DNA from: an uncultured Isosphaeraceae bacterium
GTDB lineage: Bacteria > Planctomycetota > Planctomycetia > Isosphaerales > Isosphaeraceae
Assembly (NCBI GenBank): GCA_945957605.1
Contig: CAMFLR010000005.1
Coordinates: 310,001-374,000 of the forward strand
Direction of reading: 5' to 3'
Length of the DNA: 64,000 bases
The notes under the pieces: model-generated
Database searches by the model: none
What the model saw: the letters and a program-made list of their open reading frames with translations, nothing else
What the model was told of the DNA's origin: nothing
Part shown: positions 45,037-53,141 of the stretch, one piece after another
Position numbering within the stretch: position 1 is the stretch's first letter
Layout of the letters: the number at the start of each line of letters is the position of its first letter
Translations under genes and position numbers: made by a program

Positions 45037-46179
45037 ATGGATGCGAATATGATTGGGGCTTACGGCCCGTGGGCTGCGGGCCTGGCAGGCGATGGACCGG
45101 CGCGACTCTCGTTCCGCAATCCGCGGTTCGACAAGATTGATGCCTGGCGAGAACAGGCGCGAAAACGCGTCTCCGAATGTTTGCTCTCGCCCGACCTCGG
45201 CCACGGCCCCTTGAAGGCCGAGCTCCAGCATCGCATCGACTATGACGGTCTCGAAATCGAACACCTCAACTGGCAGCTCCCGTACGGTCCACCGACTGAG
45301 GCACTCGTCCTCAAGCCAAAGGGAGCCACAGGCAAGTTGCCTGCCGTGCTGGCGTTCCACGATCACGGCGGCAACAAGTATTTCGGCACGCGCAAGATTG
45401 CGCAAATGAGTGCCGACGTTCATCCGGTAATGCAAAAACATCGCGACTATTACGGTGGCGTTAGCTGGGCCAATGAACTCGCCAAGCGCGGATACGTCGT
45501 CCTCGTTCACGACGCATTCCCGTTCGCCAGCCGCCGCGTGCGTGCTGCCGATTTGCCTAAAGTTGTGAAGCACGATCTGAAGGAAGTGAACCCCGAGTCG
45601 GAAGAGGAAATCAAAGCGTACAACAAGTTCGCCTCCGACCATGAACACCTCATGGCCAAGAGCCTGTTCTGCGCAGGCACAACCTGGCCGGGAGTCTTTC
45701 TGGCCGAAGATCGTCGTGCGCTCGACTACCTGTGTTCACGTCCCGACGTCGACCCGGCACGCGTCGGTTGCGGCGGACTCTCTGGCGGCGGTTTACGAAC
45801 CGTCTATCTTGCCGGAACTGACGATCGCATCGCGGCGGCGTGCTGCGTGGGGATGATGACCACATGGCGTGATTACTTGCTCAACAAGGCGCACACGCAC
45901 ACCTGGATGATTTACATCCCCGGCCTACCGCTCGACCTCGATTATCCCGAAATTCTCGGCCTCCGCGCTCCTCGTCCGACGCTCGTGATGAACGATAACG
46001 ACGACGATCTGTTCACGCTTTCCGAAATGCATCGGGCCGACAAGATCCTCGCCGAAGTCTACGACAAGGCCCACGCGGCTGACCGCTATCAGTGCAAGTT
46101 CTACCCCGGCGAGCACAAGTTCGACATCCCAATGCAGGCCGACGCCTTCGCCTGGTTCGACCGCTGGCTCAAGGCGTAG
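45037..46179 (+). CDS. Alpha/beta hydrolase, acetyl-xylan-esterase/dienelactone-hydrolase-like (380 aa)
   Basis: No signal peptide. 'VLAFHDHGGNKYF' forms the oxyanion region, 'VGCGGLSGGGLRTVYLAG' the Ser nucleophile, 'LVMNDNDDDLFTL' the Asp and 'YPGEHKFDI' the His. A large insertion (about 115-200) lies before the Ser, as in the secreted/cytosolic acetyl esterases of planctomycetes. Last gene of the operon with AGGA before the ATG. It could deacylate oligosaccharides made by its neighbours. Confidence 0.82.
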   Translation: MDANMIGAYGPWAAGLAGDGPARLSFRNPRFDKIDAWREQARKRVSECLLSPDLGHGPLKAELQHRIDYDGLEIEHLNWQLPYGPPTEALVLKPKGATGKLPAVLAFHDHGGNKYFGTRKIAQMSADVHPVMQKHRDYYGGVSWANELAKRGYVVLVHDAFPFASRRVRAADLPKVVKHDLKEVNPESEEEIKAYNKFASDHEHLMAKSLFCAGTTWPGVFLAEDRRALDYLCSRPDVDPARVGCGGLSGGGLRTVYLAGTDDRIAAACCVGMMTTWRDYLLNKAHTHTWMIYIPGLPLDLDYPEILGLRAPRPTLVMNDNDDDLFTLSEMHRADKILAEVYDKAHAADRYQCKFYPGEHKFDIPMQADAFAWFDRWLKA

Positions 46180-46194
46180 TAATTCTAAAATGTG

Positions 46195-46660
46195 AGTATC
46201 ATCAATATCGCGTGAGCGCAAGCCAGGCGACGCGACCAGGTTGGACACCGAGCCCAGAACGGCGAGAGTGCCAGCGAGAGTGCTCGACATCGCCAGCGCC
46301 AGCCAGACAAGTTCCTTTTGTGGCATCACTTCCATGAGTGGCTTGAACAGCAAGACGACGGGCACGTTGGAAACAAGGGTGGAAATCAGCACTGAAAGCG
46401 CACTGACAAGCACAACCGGCGACTCGAGTAGTGCGTGCCAGCGTTCGAGTTGCCACGTGGAAACGACGTTCGTATCGAAGACATGAACGACCACGAACAG
46501 CCCCACAAACATCCCCTGTGTGATCGATTCGCAGCCCGGGAACCTTACCAAACGCAAGTGCCACGCAGGTGATGCCAAAGATCGTTGACACAAGCGGAAC
46601 CGAAGCGCGAAGCACTGTCACGAGTGCAATTGCCAGCCAATCAAAGCCTGCCCGACAGCG
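46195..46660 (-). pseudogene. Decayed SLC13/ArsB-NhaD-type permease fragment
   Basis: On the minus strand two different frames together read as one membrane protein: first 'DWLAIALVTVLRASVPLVS' and 'GITCVALAFGKV', then after a frameshift near 46530-46550 'GLFVVVHVFD', 'LSVLISTLVSNVPVVLLF' and 'WLALAMSSTLAGTLAVLGSV' (46240-46400). The latter is the conserved 'SNxPxVLL...LAMSSTLAGNLxxxGSVANL' signature of ArsB/NhaD/citrate-type permeases. Both ends are missing: the rest of the N-terminal half is absent and it breaks off after 'SNLVA'. The upstream 46660-46866 stretch shows nothing else. Confidence 0.75.
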
Positions 46661-46866
46661 CGTCGTTGCAAGATCAACTTCGGTTCAAATGATTTCCCGC
46701 AAGGGACGAGCGGCGGCGGTTGACGCAACGCGCGGTCACCCTGCAGGGGCGTCCAGCGTCCGTTCTTTCCTGGGGGGATACGGTATCCCGCGGGCTAGAA
46801 CTTGGAGCTGCGCACAAACGCCGAACGCTTACGGCAAGTGGTATCGGCGAATCGAGTTGGAATTAG

Positions 46867-46938
<72 letters not shown>

Positions 46939-47053
46939 GAACGGTTTTGCGCCCGGTGAACCAGGCGCTTGCACCGTCTCGAATCATAACCCTCCGCACG
47001 GCTTCGTTCAAGAAACCGCGCGGATTTTCTCGGCCGCTGATTGCGTAATGCAC

Positions 47054-49117
47054 TTACTTTGTCGTCAGCGTCGGCTTTGCGGCCCAGTGTTCGTCGAAGA
47101 AGTCGGCGGCGACGACCTTGCCGGGAAAGCGGGGATTCGGCGGTGTGTCGAGATTGACGATCGCCCAGTCGGGCAGTTTGGGCACCTGACGGGCGTTGTT
47201 GAGGTAGTCGTACTCGCGGAAGGTGAAGCCGCTGTTGAGTACGATGTACCGTTTCGGGTTCAGCGGGTTCGGCTGAATCAAAATCGGCGCGTGGTTGCCG
47301 CTGGGGAACGACTGGTCGCTGATCTTGATCGTGTCGCCCCATTGAAGGGGAAGCTTGGGCAGTGCCTTCTTGATGATCGCGTTGCTGTCGGCATCGCCCC
47401 AGACGATCAGGTTCGACGAAGCGATGTCGGCGTCGGTGATGGCGGTGTCGTCCTTCACACGGGCATCACCGCGAAAATGTCGGCGCCAATGTTCAATCGC
47501 ACGATCCATCTCGGCCTTCGACCACGCAGCGAACTTGTCGTTCTTTGACTTGCCCGTCGGTCGGACGATGATGAACGAGTCCATGAACGCGTCGTCGATG
47601 GGACCTTGCAAGCCGTGGGTTTTGACGAGACCCGATGGCGGCGCGTTTACGAGCGACCAGTTCGTTCCGTCCTTCACAAGATGCGCTTTCCACGATTGGT
47701 CGGAAGTCACCGACGGGCCAACGATTTTTCGGCCGTCGATGTCGATTGTCACACCAGGCGTTTCTTCGATGCGGAAATCCGCAGTACCGGGTGGGACGTC
47801 GATCGTGAGGGCGGAAATGTTGTTCGTGGAAATGGCGAGTTGGGCATGGTCGCGTGCGTCGATTCGTCGGGCGCGAATGCGGGCTTCGGACCAGTGTTCT
47901 TGCATGCCGTCGACCGTCAGCCAGAACATTTTGGGATAGCGCAGGGTGTAGGTTACGAAGTCGATTTCACGAGGCGAGCGGTTGCGGCCTTTGACGGCGA
48001 GCGCATCGAGCCGGCGGTCAACTTCCTTCTTCGCTTCCGGGTGATAGGCGTGCTTCGTTTTGGGGCCGATGATGTGCGTGAGGGCGATTTTTTCCTTCGC
48101 CGCGGCTTCGGCCATCACGTCGGCGGCTTGTTTTTGTGAGTCGATCTCGCCGCTATAGGCGACGGTTGGCAATTGCTTGAGATTGACCACCGCTTTATCA
48201 CAGTCGTACATATTCCAGAGTTTTTTCTCGTACCAGGTTGGCTCGAGTTTTTCTTTCTGGAAGACGTCGAGGAAGCGCGGCGTTTCGGAAAAACCAGCGC
48301 CGGGGTTCGCGGCGAAGTACAAGTCGGTGTAGTGGACGGCGAACTGCCAGGCGGCAGCGCCACCCATCGAGAATCCGCGAGCGCTGATGCGATCGGGGTC
48401 GACTCGATAACGCGCCGAGACCGAATCAATTGCCTCGAGCGAATCGATTTCGCCGGCGAATTTGTTCGCGTTGCAATAGCGGCCGTAAGGGTGCAGCACA
48501 ATCGTATCAGGCGGCGTGAATTGCCCTGCCGAACGCGTGTGCTCGTCGAGGAAGTTCACCTCGCTCAGCGTTTCACCGCGCCCGTGGAACCAGAGGTCGA
48601 GCCGGTATTTGCCGGCCGTTTTGTCGGTGTACGACGGCGGAATCACCAGCCCGTAAGGTTGAACCGAGCCGTCGATCTTCGAGACATATCCGCGAACGAC
48701 GAGCCCAGTTTGCGTTGTCCACGGTGCCTGGCCTTTGAAAAGAGCTTCGGCGCGAGCCTGGCCGTCTTTTAGCAGGTTCTTGGCCTTCGTCACATCGACG
48801 AGCGGGTTCCTGGCGTTCGGCGGGGCGAAGAATTCGCGATAGGTGAGCGCATCGTGAACGGCGCGGGTGTAGATCTGGATGTCGGGCAAGAGGCCACGAA
48901 CACGGGCGTCGGTTTTGGCCTTGTCCTGAAGCTTGTCGAGTGCAGCGTTGAGAGTCGCAAGGCCGGCTTCGAGTTCCTTGCGATCGGCATCGGGGACCTC
49001 GATGCCAAGCGGCGGCACGCGCCTGACGTTCGTGGGAATGTTATCGGCGGGGCCGTCGGCAAACACGGGGGGGAGAAACAAAAACGCGGCGACGGCGAGG
49101 CAGGCCGCAATGCGCAT
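47054..49117 (-). CDS. Secreted prolyl-oligopeptidase-like alpha/beta hydrolase (687 aa)
   Basis: The signal peptide is MRIAACLAVAAFLFLPPVFADG. A helical N-terminal part (about 30-160) is followed by 'YRLDLWFHGRGE' and 'ISARGFSMGGAAAWQFAVHY' (Ser nucleophile in GFSMGG), 'VAYSGEIDSQ' (Asp) and 'GPKTKHAYHPEA' (His). A large C-terminal beta domain ends in 'ADFFDEHW'. The organisation is that of planctomycete 'prolyl oligopeptidase' proteins. I chose the ATG at 49117, which starts exactly with the signal peptide and has AGGA ten bases before. It is downstream of the DUF1501 gene and probably in the same transcript. Confidence 0.85.
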   Translation of the reverse strand: MRIAACLAVAAFLFLPPVFADGPADNIPTNVRRVPPLGIEVPDADRKELEAGLATLNAALDKLQDKAKTDARVRGLLPDIQIYTRAVHDALTYREFFAPPNARNPLVDVTKAKNLLKDGQARAEALFKGQAPWTTQTGLVVRGYVSKIDGSVQPYGLVIPPSYTDKTAGKYRLDLWFHGRGETLSEVNFLDEHTRSAGQFTPPDTIVLHPYGRYCNANKFAGEIDSLEAIDSVSARYRVDPDRISARGFSMGGAAAWQFAVHYTDLYFAANPGAGFSETPRFLDVFQKEKLEPTWYEKKLWNMYDCDKAVVNLKQLPTVAYSGEIDSQKQAADVMAEAAAKEKIALTHIIGPKTKHAYHPEAKKEVDRRLDALAVKGRNRSPREIDFVTYTLRYPKMFWLTVDGMQEHWSEARIRARRIDARDHAQLAISTNNISALTIDVPPGTADFRIEETPGVTIDIDGRKIVGPSVTSDQSWKAHLVKDGTNWSLVNAPPSGLVKTHGLQGPIDDAFMDSFIIVRPTGKSKNDKFAAWSKAEMDRAIEHWRRHFRGDARVKDDTAITDADIASSNLIVWGDADSNAIIKKALPKLPLQWGDTIKISDQSFPSGNHAPILIQPNPLNPKRYIVLNSGFTFREYDYLNNARQVPKLPDWAIVNLDTPPNPRFPGKVVAADFFDEHWAAKPTLTTK

Positions 49118-49225
49118 GGGTGCGAATTCCTGGCGAGGGATGGAGGTTTTGGAGGGAGACCGCACGCGCGGGCCGAAGCGCTCGACGCCTGTTATCCCGC
49201 ATGCCGCCGCGCGATGCAACAGGCT

Positions 49226-50692
49226 TCACGCCAACAGTTGCTTGATCACCTTGCCTTCCGTGTCGGTCAGGCGATAGTCGCGACCGCCGAAGGGGTATGT
49301 CAGGCGTTCGTGGTCGAGGCCCATCAGGTGAAGCATCGTCGCGTGCAGGTCGTGCACGTGGATCTTATCGTGAACGGCCGCGTATCCGAAATCGTCGGTC
49401 GCACCGATGATCTGGCCGCCCTTCACACCTCCGCCGGCCATCCACGTTGTAAAACCGCGCGGGCTGTGGTCGCGTCCTTTGTTGTTCTGGCCGGTCGGCG
49501 TGCGGCCGAATTCTCCCGCCCAGACGACGAGCGTTTCGTCGAGCAGACCGCGGCGTTTCAGGTCGGTGAGCAAGGCGGCGATCGGCTGATCGGTCTCGCC
49601 GCAGTGCAATTCGTGGTTGGCGTTCACGTCGCCGTGGGCGTCCCAGTTTTCGTCGTTGTGGCCGCCACCCGAATAGACCTGGACGAATCGTACGCCGCGT
49701 TCGACAAGCCGCCGCGCGATCAAACAGCGCCGCGCGAATCGTTCGGTTTTGGGCTGATCGAGCCCGTAAAGCTTTTTGGTTTCGGCTGATTCTTTATCGA
49801 GATCGACCGCTTCGGGAGCCTCGGCCTGCATGCGAAACGCGAGTTCGTAAGAAGCGATCCGCGCGTTCAGGTTGGAATTGTCGGACGTTTGCGAATGCAA
49901 CTCGTTGAGCGTTTTCAGAAGGTCGAGCGTTTTTCGCTGCTGCGCGGTGGAGACGCTTTTGGGAGGGGCGAGGTGCAGGATTGGATCGCCCGAAGTTCGG
50001 AACTGCGTTCCCTGATAGGTGGCCGGCATGAAGCCGGAATTCCAGTTCGGCGGACCGGAGATTGGTCCGCCACGATGATCAAGCAGGACGACGAATCCGG
50101 GCAGGTTGGAATTCGCCGTCCCCAGGCCGTAGGTCACCCACGAACCGAGGCTCGGAAACCCCTGTCGCAGGTAACCCGTATTCATCTGAAGCAGGCCGGA
50201 ACCGTGCGCAAAGCTATCACCATACGTCGAGCGAATGACGGCGATATCGTCGATCACCTTGGCGACGTTCGGGAACAGATCGGAGACGTCGATTCCCGCT
50301 TTGCCGTGCTTAGCCCATCTGCGGCTCGACGCGAGCAACGTGCCGGGATTTCGGCCCTTGAGTGGGTCGCCGTCTTGAACGGGAATCGGCTGGCCGTGGC
50401 GTTTGGTGAGTTCGGGCTTGGGGTCGAACGTATCAACCTGACTTACGCCACCATACATGAACAGGAAAATGACCGATTTCGCCTTGCTGACGAAGTGCGG
50501 CGGTTTCGGGCTGAGTGGGTTCGCGATCTGAGGGGCTGCGGCATTCGCGTTATTCGCGAAGAAGCCGTCTCGCGCGAGCATGTAGGTGAGCGCTGTCCCG
50601 ACAAATCCACCGCCGGCTTCCCAGAGGAATTCCCTACGCGTGCGGCCGCAAGGTGTCGAGGCGGGCATGTCGGCCAGAGGTTTTTCGATCAT
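49226..50692 (-). CDS. DUF1501 protein with Tat signal (488 aa)
   Basis: The Tat signal 'RTRREFLWEAGGGFVGTALT' is followed by 'KAKSVIFLFMYGGVSQVDTFDPKPEL', the alkaline-phosphatase-like N-terminal motif of DUF1501. Later come 'VWAGEFGRTPTGQNNKGRDH', 'HVHDLHATMLHLMGLDHERL' and 'RDYRLTD'. DUF1501 proteins are sulfatase-superfamily-like and nearly always accompany DUF1549/DUF1553 proteins, here 27 bases upstream. The function of the pair is unknown. The start at 50692 (MIEKPLADM) is a choice among ATGs at 50707, 50692 and 50668. Confidence 0.92.
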   Translation of the reverse strand: MIEKPLADMPASTPCGRTRREFLWEAGGGFVGTALTYMLARDGFFANNANAAAPQIANPLSPKPPHFVSKAKSVIFLFMYGGVSQVDTFDPKPELTKRHGQPIPVQDGDPLKGRNPGTLLASSRRWAKHGKAGIDVSDLFPNVAKVIDDIAVIRSTYGDSFAHGSGLLQMNTGYLRQGFPSLGSWVTYGLGTANSNLPGFVVLLDHRGGPISGPPNWNSGFMPATYQGTQFRTSGDPILHLAPPKSVSTAQQRKTLDLLKTLNELHSQTSDNSNLNARIASYELAFRMQAEAPEAVDLDKESAETKKLYGLDQPKTERFARRCLIARRLVERGVRFVQVYSGGGHNDENWDAHGDVNANHELHCGETDQPIAALLTDLKRRGLLDETLVVWAGEFGRTPTGQNNKGRDHSPRGFTTWMAGGGVKGGQIIGATDDFGYAAVHDKIHVHDLHATMLHLMGLDHERLTYPFGGRDYRLTDTEGKVIKQLLA

Positions 50693-50719
50693 CGTTCGGG
50701 CCCTCACGCGCGGTCTCGG

Positions 50720-52693
50720 TCAGTCGAGGAAGACGAATTCGTTGAGGTTCAACAGAGCCAGACAAAAAGCTCGAAGCGCTTGATGCTTGATTTCGGCAGG
50801 CGGTTTCGCGGATTCGCTACGAATCAACGCGGCCTGATCGGCGAGAAATTTTTCGATCGTCGCGAGTTCATTTGCGGTTGGAACGCGGCCAAGCGCGAGA
50901 CGATACGCGAGCGTGATTTGTGCAGAAGGCGTGTTGCCGGCCTCGCGTTCGAGCCGAGTCGCCAGATGGTCGGCCTGCTTCTGAATAAAGTCGCCGTTCA
51001 GAAACGTCAGGGCTTGTGGACCAGTCGTGGAAATGGGCCGGCGTTCGCACGAGGTTGTGGTGTCGGGCGTGTCGAGCAATTCAAGTTCGGGCGGCACGAG
51101 TGCGCGTTTGGCGTGAATGTAAATGCTGCGTCGAAACGCCGCCGGTTCGGGCGTGGTGATCCAACCTTCGCCCGGTCGCGACTGGCCTTCGAGCACTGCG
51201 CGAGGAATCGGCGGGCAGACGCTTGGCCCGCCCTGCGTTCGCATCAGATCACCACTGACGGCCAACGTGGCGTCGCGCACTGCTTCGGCTTCGAGTCGCC
51301 GACGCTTCCAATGTGTGAGCAAAGCATTGTCGGAATCGGCGGCCAGCGTCGATTCATCCAAGTCGGACGAAAGCTGGTAGGTGGCCGAAGTGACGATCAG
51401 ACGATGAAGGGCCTTGAGGCTCCACTTCTGGCGGACCAGTTCGCTGGCGAGCCAGTCGAGAAGTTCGGGATGCGTGGGCTCGTCGCCCGCGACGCCGAAA
51501 TCATTGCTCGACGCGACTAGACCGACCCCGAAATGCCCCTGCCAGATGCGATTGGCGATCACGCGTGCGGTCAACGGATTCTCGGGCCGTGTCATCCATC
51601 GCGCGAGCCAAAGACGTCGTCCCGATGACTTGCCAGTTGCTGAAGGGCGATCGGCAGGGCCTGGTTTAAGTATGCCGGGTATACCTGGTTCGACCGTTGC
51701 CAAAGGCTGCTTCGGGTTGCCGCGTTTGAGGACGCGCGTAACCGGCGGCTTGGCCTCTTCTTCAAAGATGTGGCCGGTGCGCCCGCGATCCGGAGGCAAC
51801 CAAGCGGATCGAGTGACGGCCCCTGCCCCAAGAGGCAATGCTGCAACACGTTGCAATGAATTTGATAGGTGTGAAGCCTGAACGGAAGCGTCTTCGACCG
51901 AGATCGAATACTCCTCGCGGCCGACTTGCGGACGTTTGAGCGGATCAAACGCGGCGAGGAAAGAATAATACTCCGCCTGGCTGAATGGCTCGAACTTGTG
52001 GTCGTGGCAGCGGGCACAGCGGAGGGTAATGCCGAGGAAAGCTGTCGCCGTGGTGCCAACGATGTCATCGAGCTGGTCGAAGCGGTCGAGTACGGGATCG
52101 GCCGGCTCGTCATCCCAAGTGCCTAAGCGCAAAAAAGTTGTGGCGATCCGTGTTTCGGGGGATGCGTCGGGCAACTCGTCGCCGGCAAGCTGTTCGGTGA
52201 GAAAACGGTCGAACGGTTTGTCGGCGTTGAGCGACTGAATCACATAGTCGCGATACCGCCAGGCATCGGGTTTGGCGCCGTCACGTTCGTAGCCGTTCGT
52301 TTCGGCATAACGAACGACATCCAGCCAGTGCCGCCCCCAGCGCTCGCCATAGGCAGGACTCGCCAGCAATCGGTTGACGAGTTTGGCATACACATCTGGA
52401 TTTTGGTCGGCGACGAACCCGTCGATCTCATCAGGAGTCGGCGGCAGACCAGTCAGGTCGAGCGTGAGTCGACGAATCAACGTGCGCCGATCGGTGGGCT
52501 TGGCCGGCTTCAGTCCTTCCTCGGCCCAACGCGCCTGGACGAATGCGTCGATAGGATTTGCAACTCGTTTAGCAGCAGGAAGATTGGACCGCTTGACAGG
52601 TTGGAATGCCCAGTGCGGAGTGGGATCGTCGGCAGCAAGAGCGATGGCCGGGATCGCGAAAAACCAGGCGAGGGCTAGGCGGGAAATCCACAT
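50720..52693 (-). CDS. DUF1549/DUF1553 protein without cytochrome domain (657 aa)
   Basis: The signal peptide is MWISRLALAWFFAIPAIALA. DUF1549 follows: 'ARWAEEGLKPAKPTDRRTL', 'RLTLDLTGLPPTPDEIDGF', 'YGERWGRHWLDVVRYAET', 'RCARCHDHKFEPFSQAEYY'. DUF1553 is at the C-terminus ('LWLARWMTRPENPLTARV', 'RLEAEAVRDATLAVSGD', 'ALTFLNGDFI', 'LNLNEFVFLD'). Unlike the protein at 61394 it lacks the N-terminal PSCyt1 CxxCH domain; a CxxCH ('CARCH') lies inside DUF1549. I chose the ATG at 52693 (AAGGAG upstream). First gene of the module. Confidence 0.92.
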   Translation of the reverse strand: MWISRLALAWFFAIPAIALAADDPTPHWAFQPVKRSNLPAAKRVANPIDAFVQARWAEEGLKPAKPTDRRTLIRRLTLDLTGLPPTPDEIDGFVADQNPDVYAKLVNRLLASPAYGERWGRHWLDVVRYAETNGYERDGAKPDAWRYRDYVIQSLNADKPFDRFLTEQLAGDELPDASPETRIATTFLRLGTWDDEPADPVLDRFDQLDDIVGTTATAFLGITLRCARCHDHKFEPFSQAEYYSFLAAFDPLKRPQVGREEYSISVEDASVQASHLSNSLQRVAALPLGAGAVTRSAWLPPDRGRTGHIFEEEAKPPVTRVLKRGNPKQPLATVEPGIPGILKPGPADRPSATGKSSGRRLWLARWMTRPENPLTARVIANRIWQGHFGVGLVASSNDFGVAGDEPTHPELLDWLASELVRQKWSLKALHRLIVTSATYQLSSDLDESTLAADSDNALLTHWKRRRLEAEAVRDATLAVSGDLMRTQGGPSVCPPIPRAVLEGQSRPGEGWITTPEPAAFRRSIYIHAKRALVPPELELLDTPDTTTSCERRPISTTGPQALTFLNGDFIQKQADHLATRLEREAGNTPSAQITLAYRLALGRVPTANELATIEKFLADQAALIRSESAKPPAEIKHQALRAFCLALLNLNEFVFLD

Positions 52694-53141
52694 CGGGGAT
52701 TGGCTCCTTGAAGCCCCCTGACAGGACTTCAAGGCGATCATAGCCCGCGCTTGAACGAGAATCCAACAGTTTTTGAACTTTATCGACGCTGAAGTCGATC
52801 CAAAAGATATCGACGCGTCGTAGAAATGGCGTGGGATCAAGGTCCAAGTCGTGCGAATTGACGCTCATTTCAAGCGAGTGCGCGCGTTGCGGAGATATTG
52901 AATCGCCTAAGTTGGCGATAGTTGACCAGGCTGTCGTGTGATCGAGTTGCTGAAAATCCGCATGGGCGTGCTGCACTCTCGATTTGCGAGCGGTGTTCGA
53001 TTATTATTCACGATAAGTTTTGCTCGTTCCTCCGCCTTGCACGCCTCGACTCCCGCCTGGCTGCCTTCCTGCCTCGGTTTGAACGCACCCAACTTGATCT
53101 GACGCGAGCAGCGCTCGCTCCACCCGATAGGCATCGTCCCC
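52694..53141. other. 448-bp divergent intergenic region
   Basis: It lies between two divergent secreted-protein modules and should hold both promoters. A perfect small palindrome ATCGCC-TAAGTT-GGCGAT (52902-52919) could be an operator. No gene is supported here. Confidence 0.45.
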
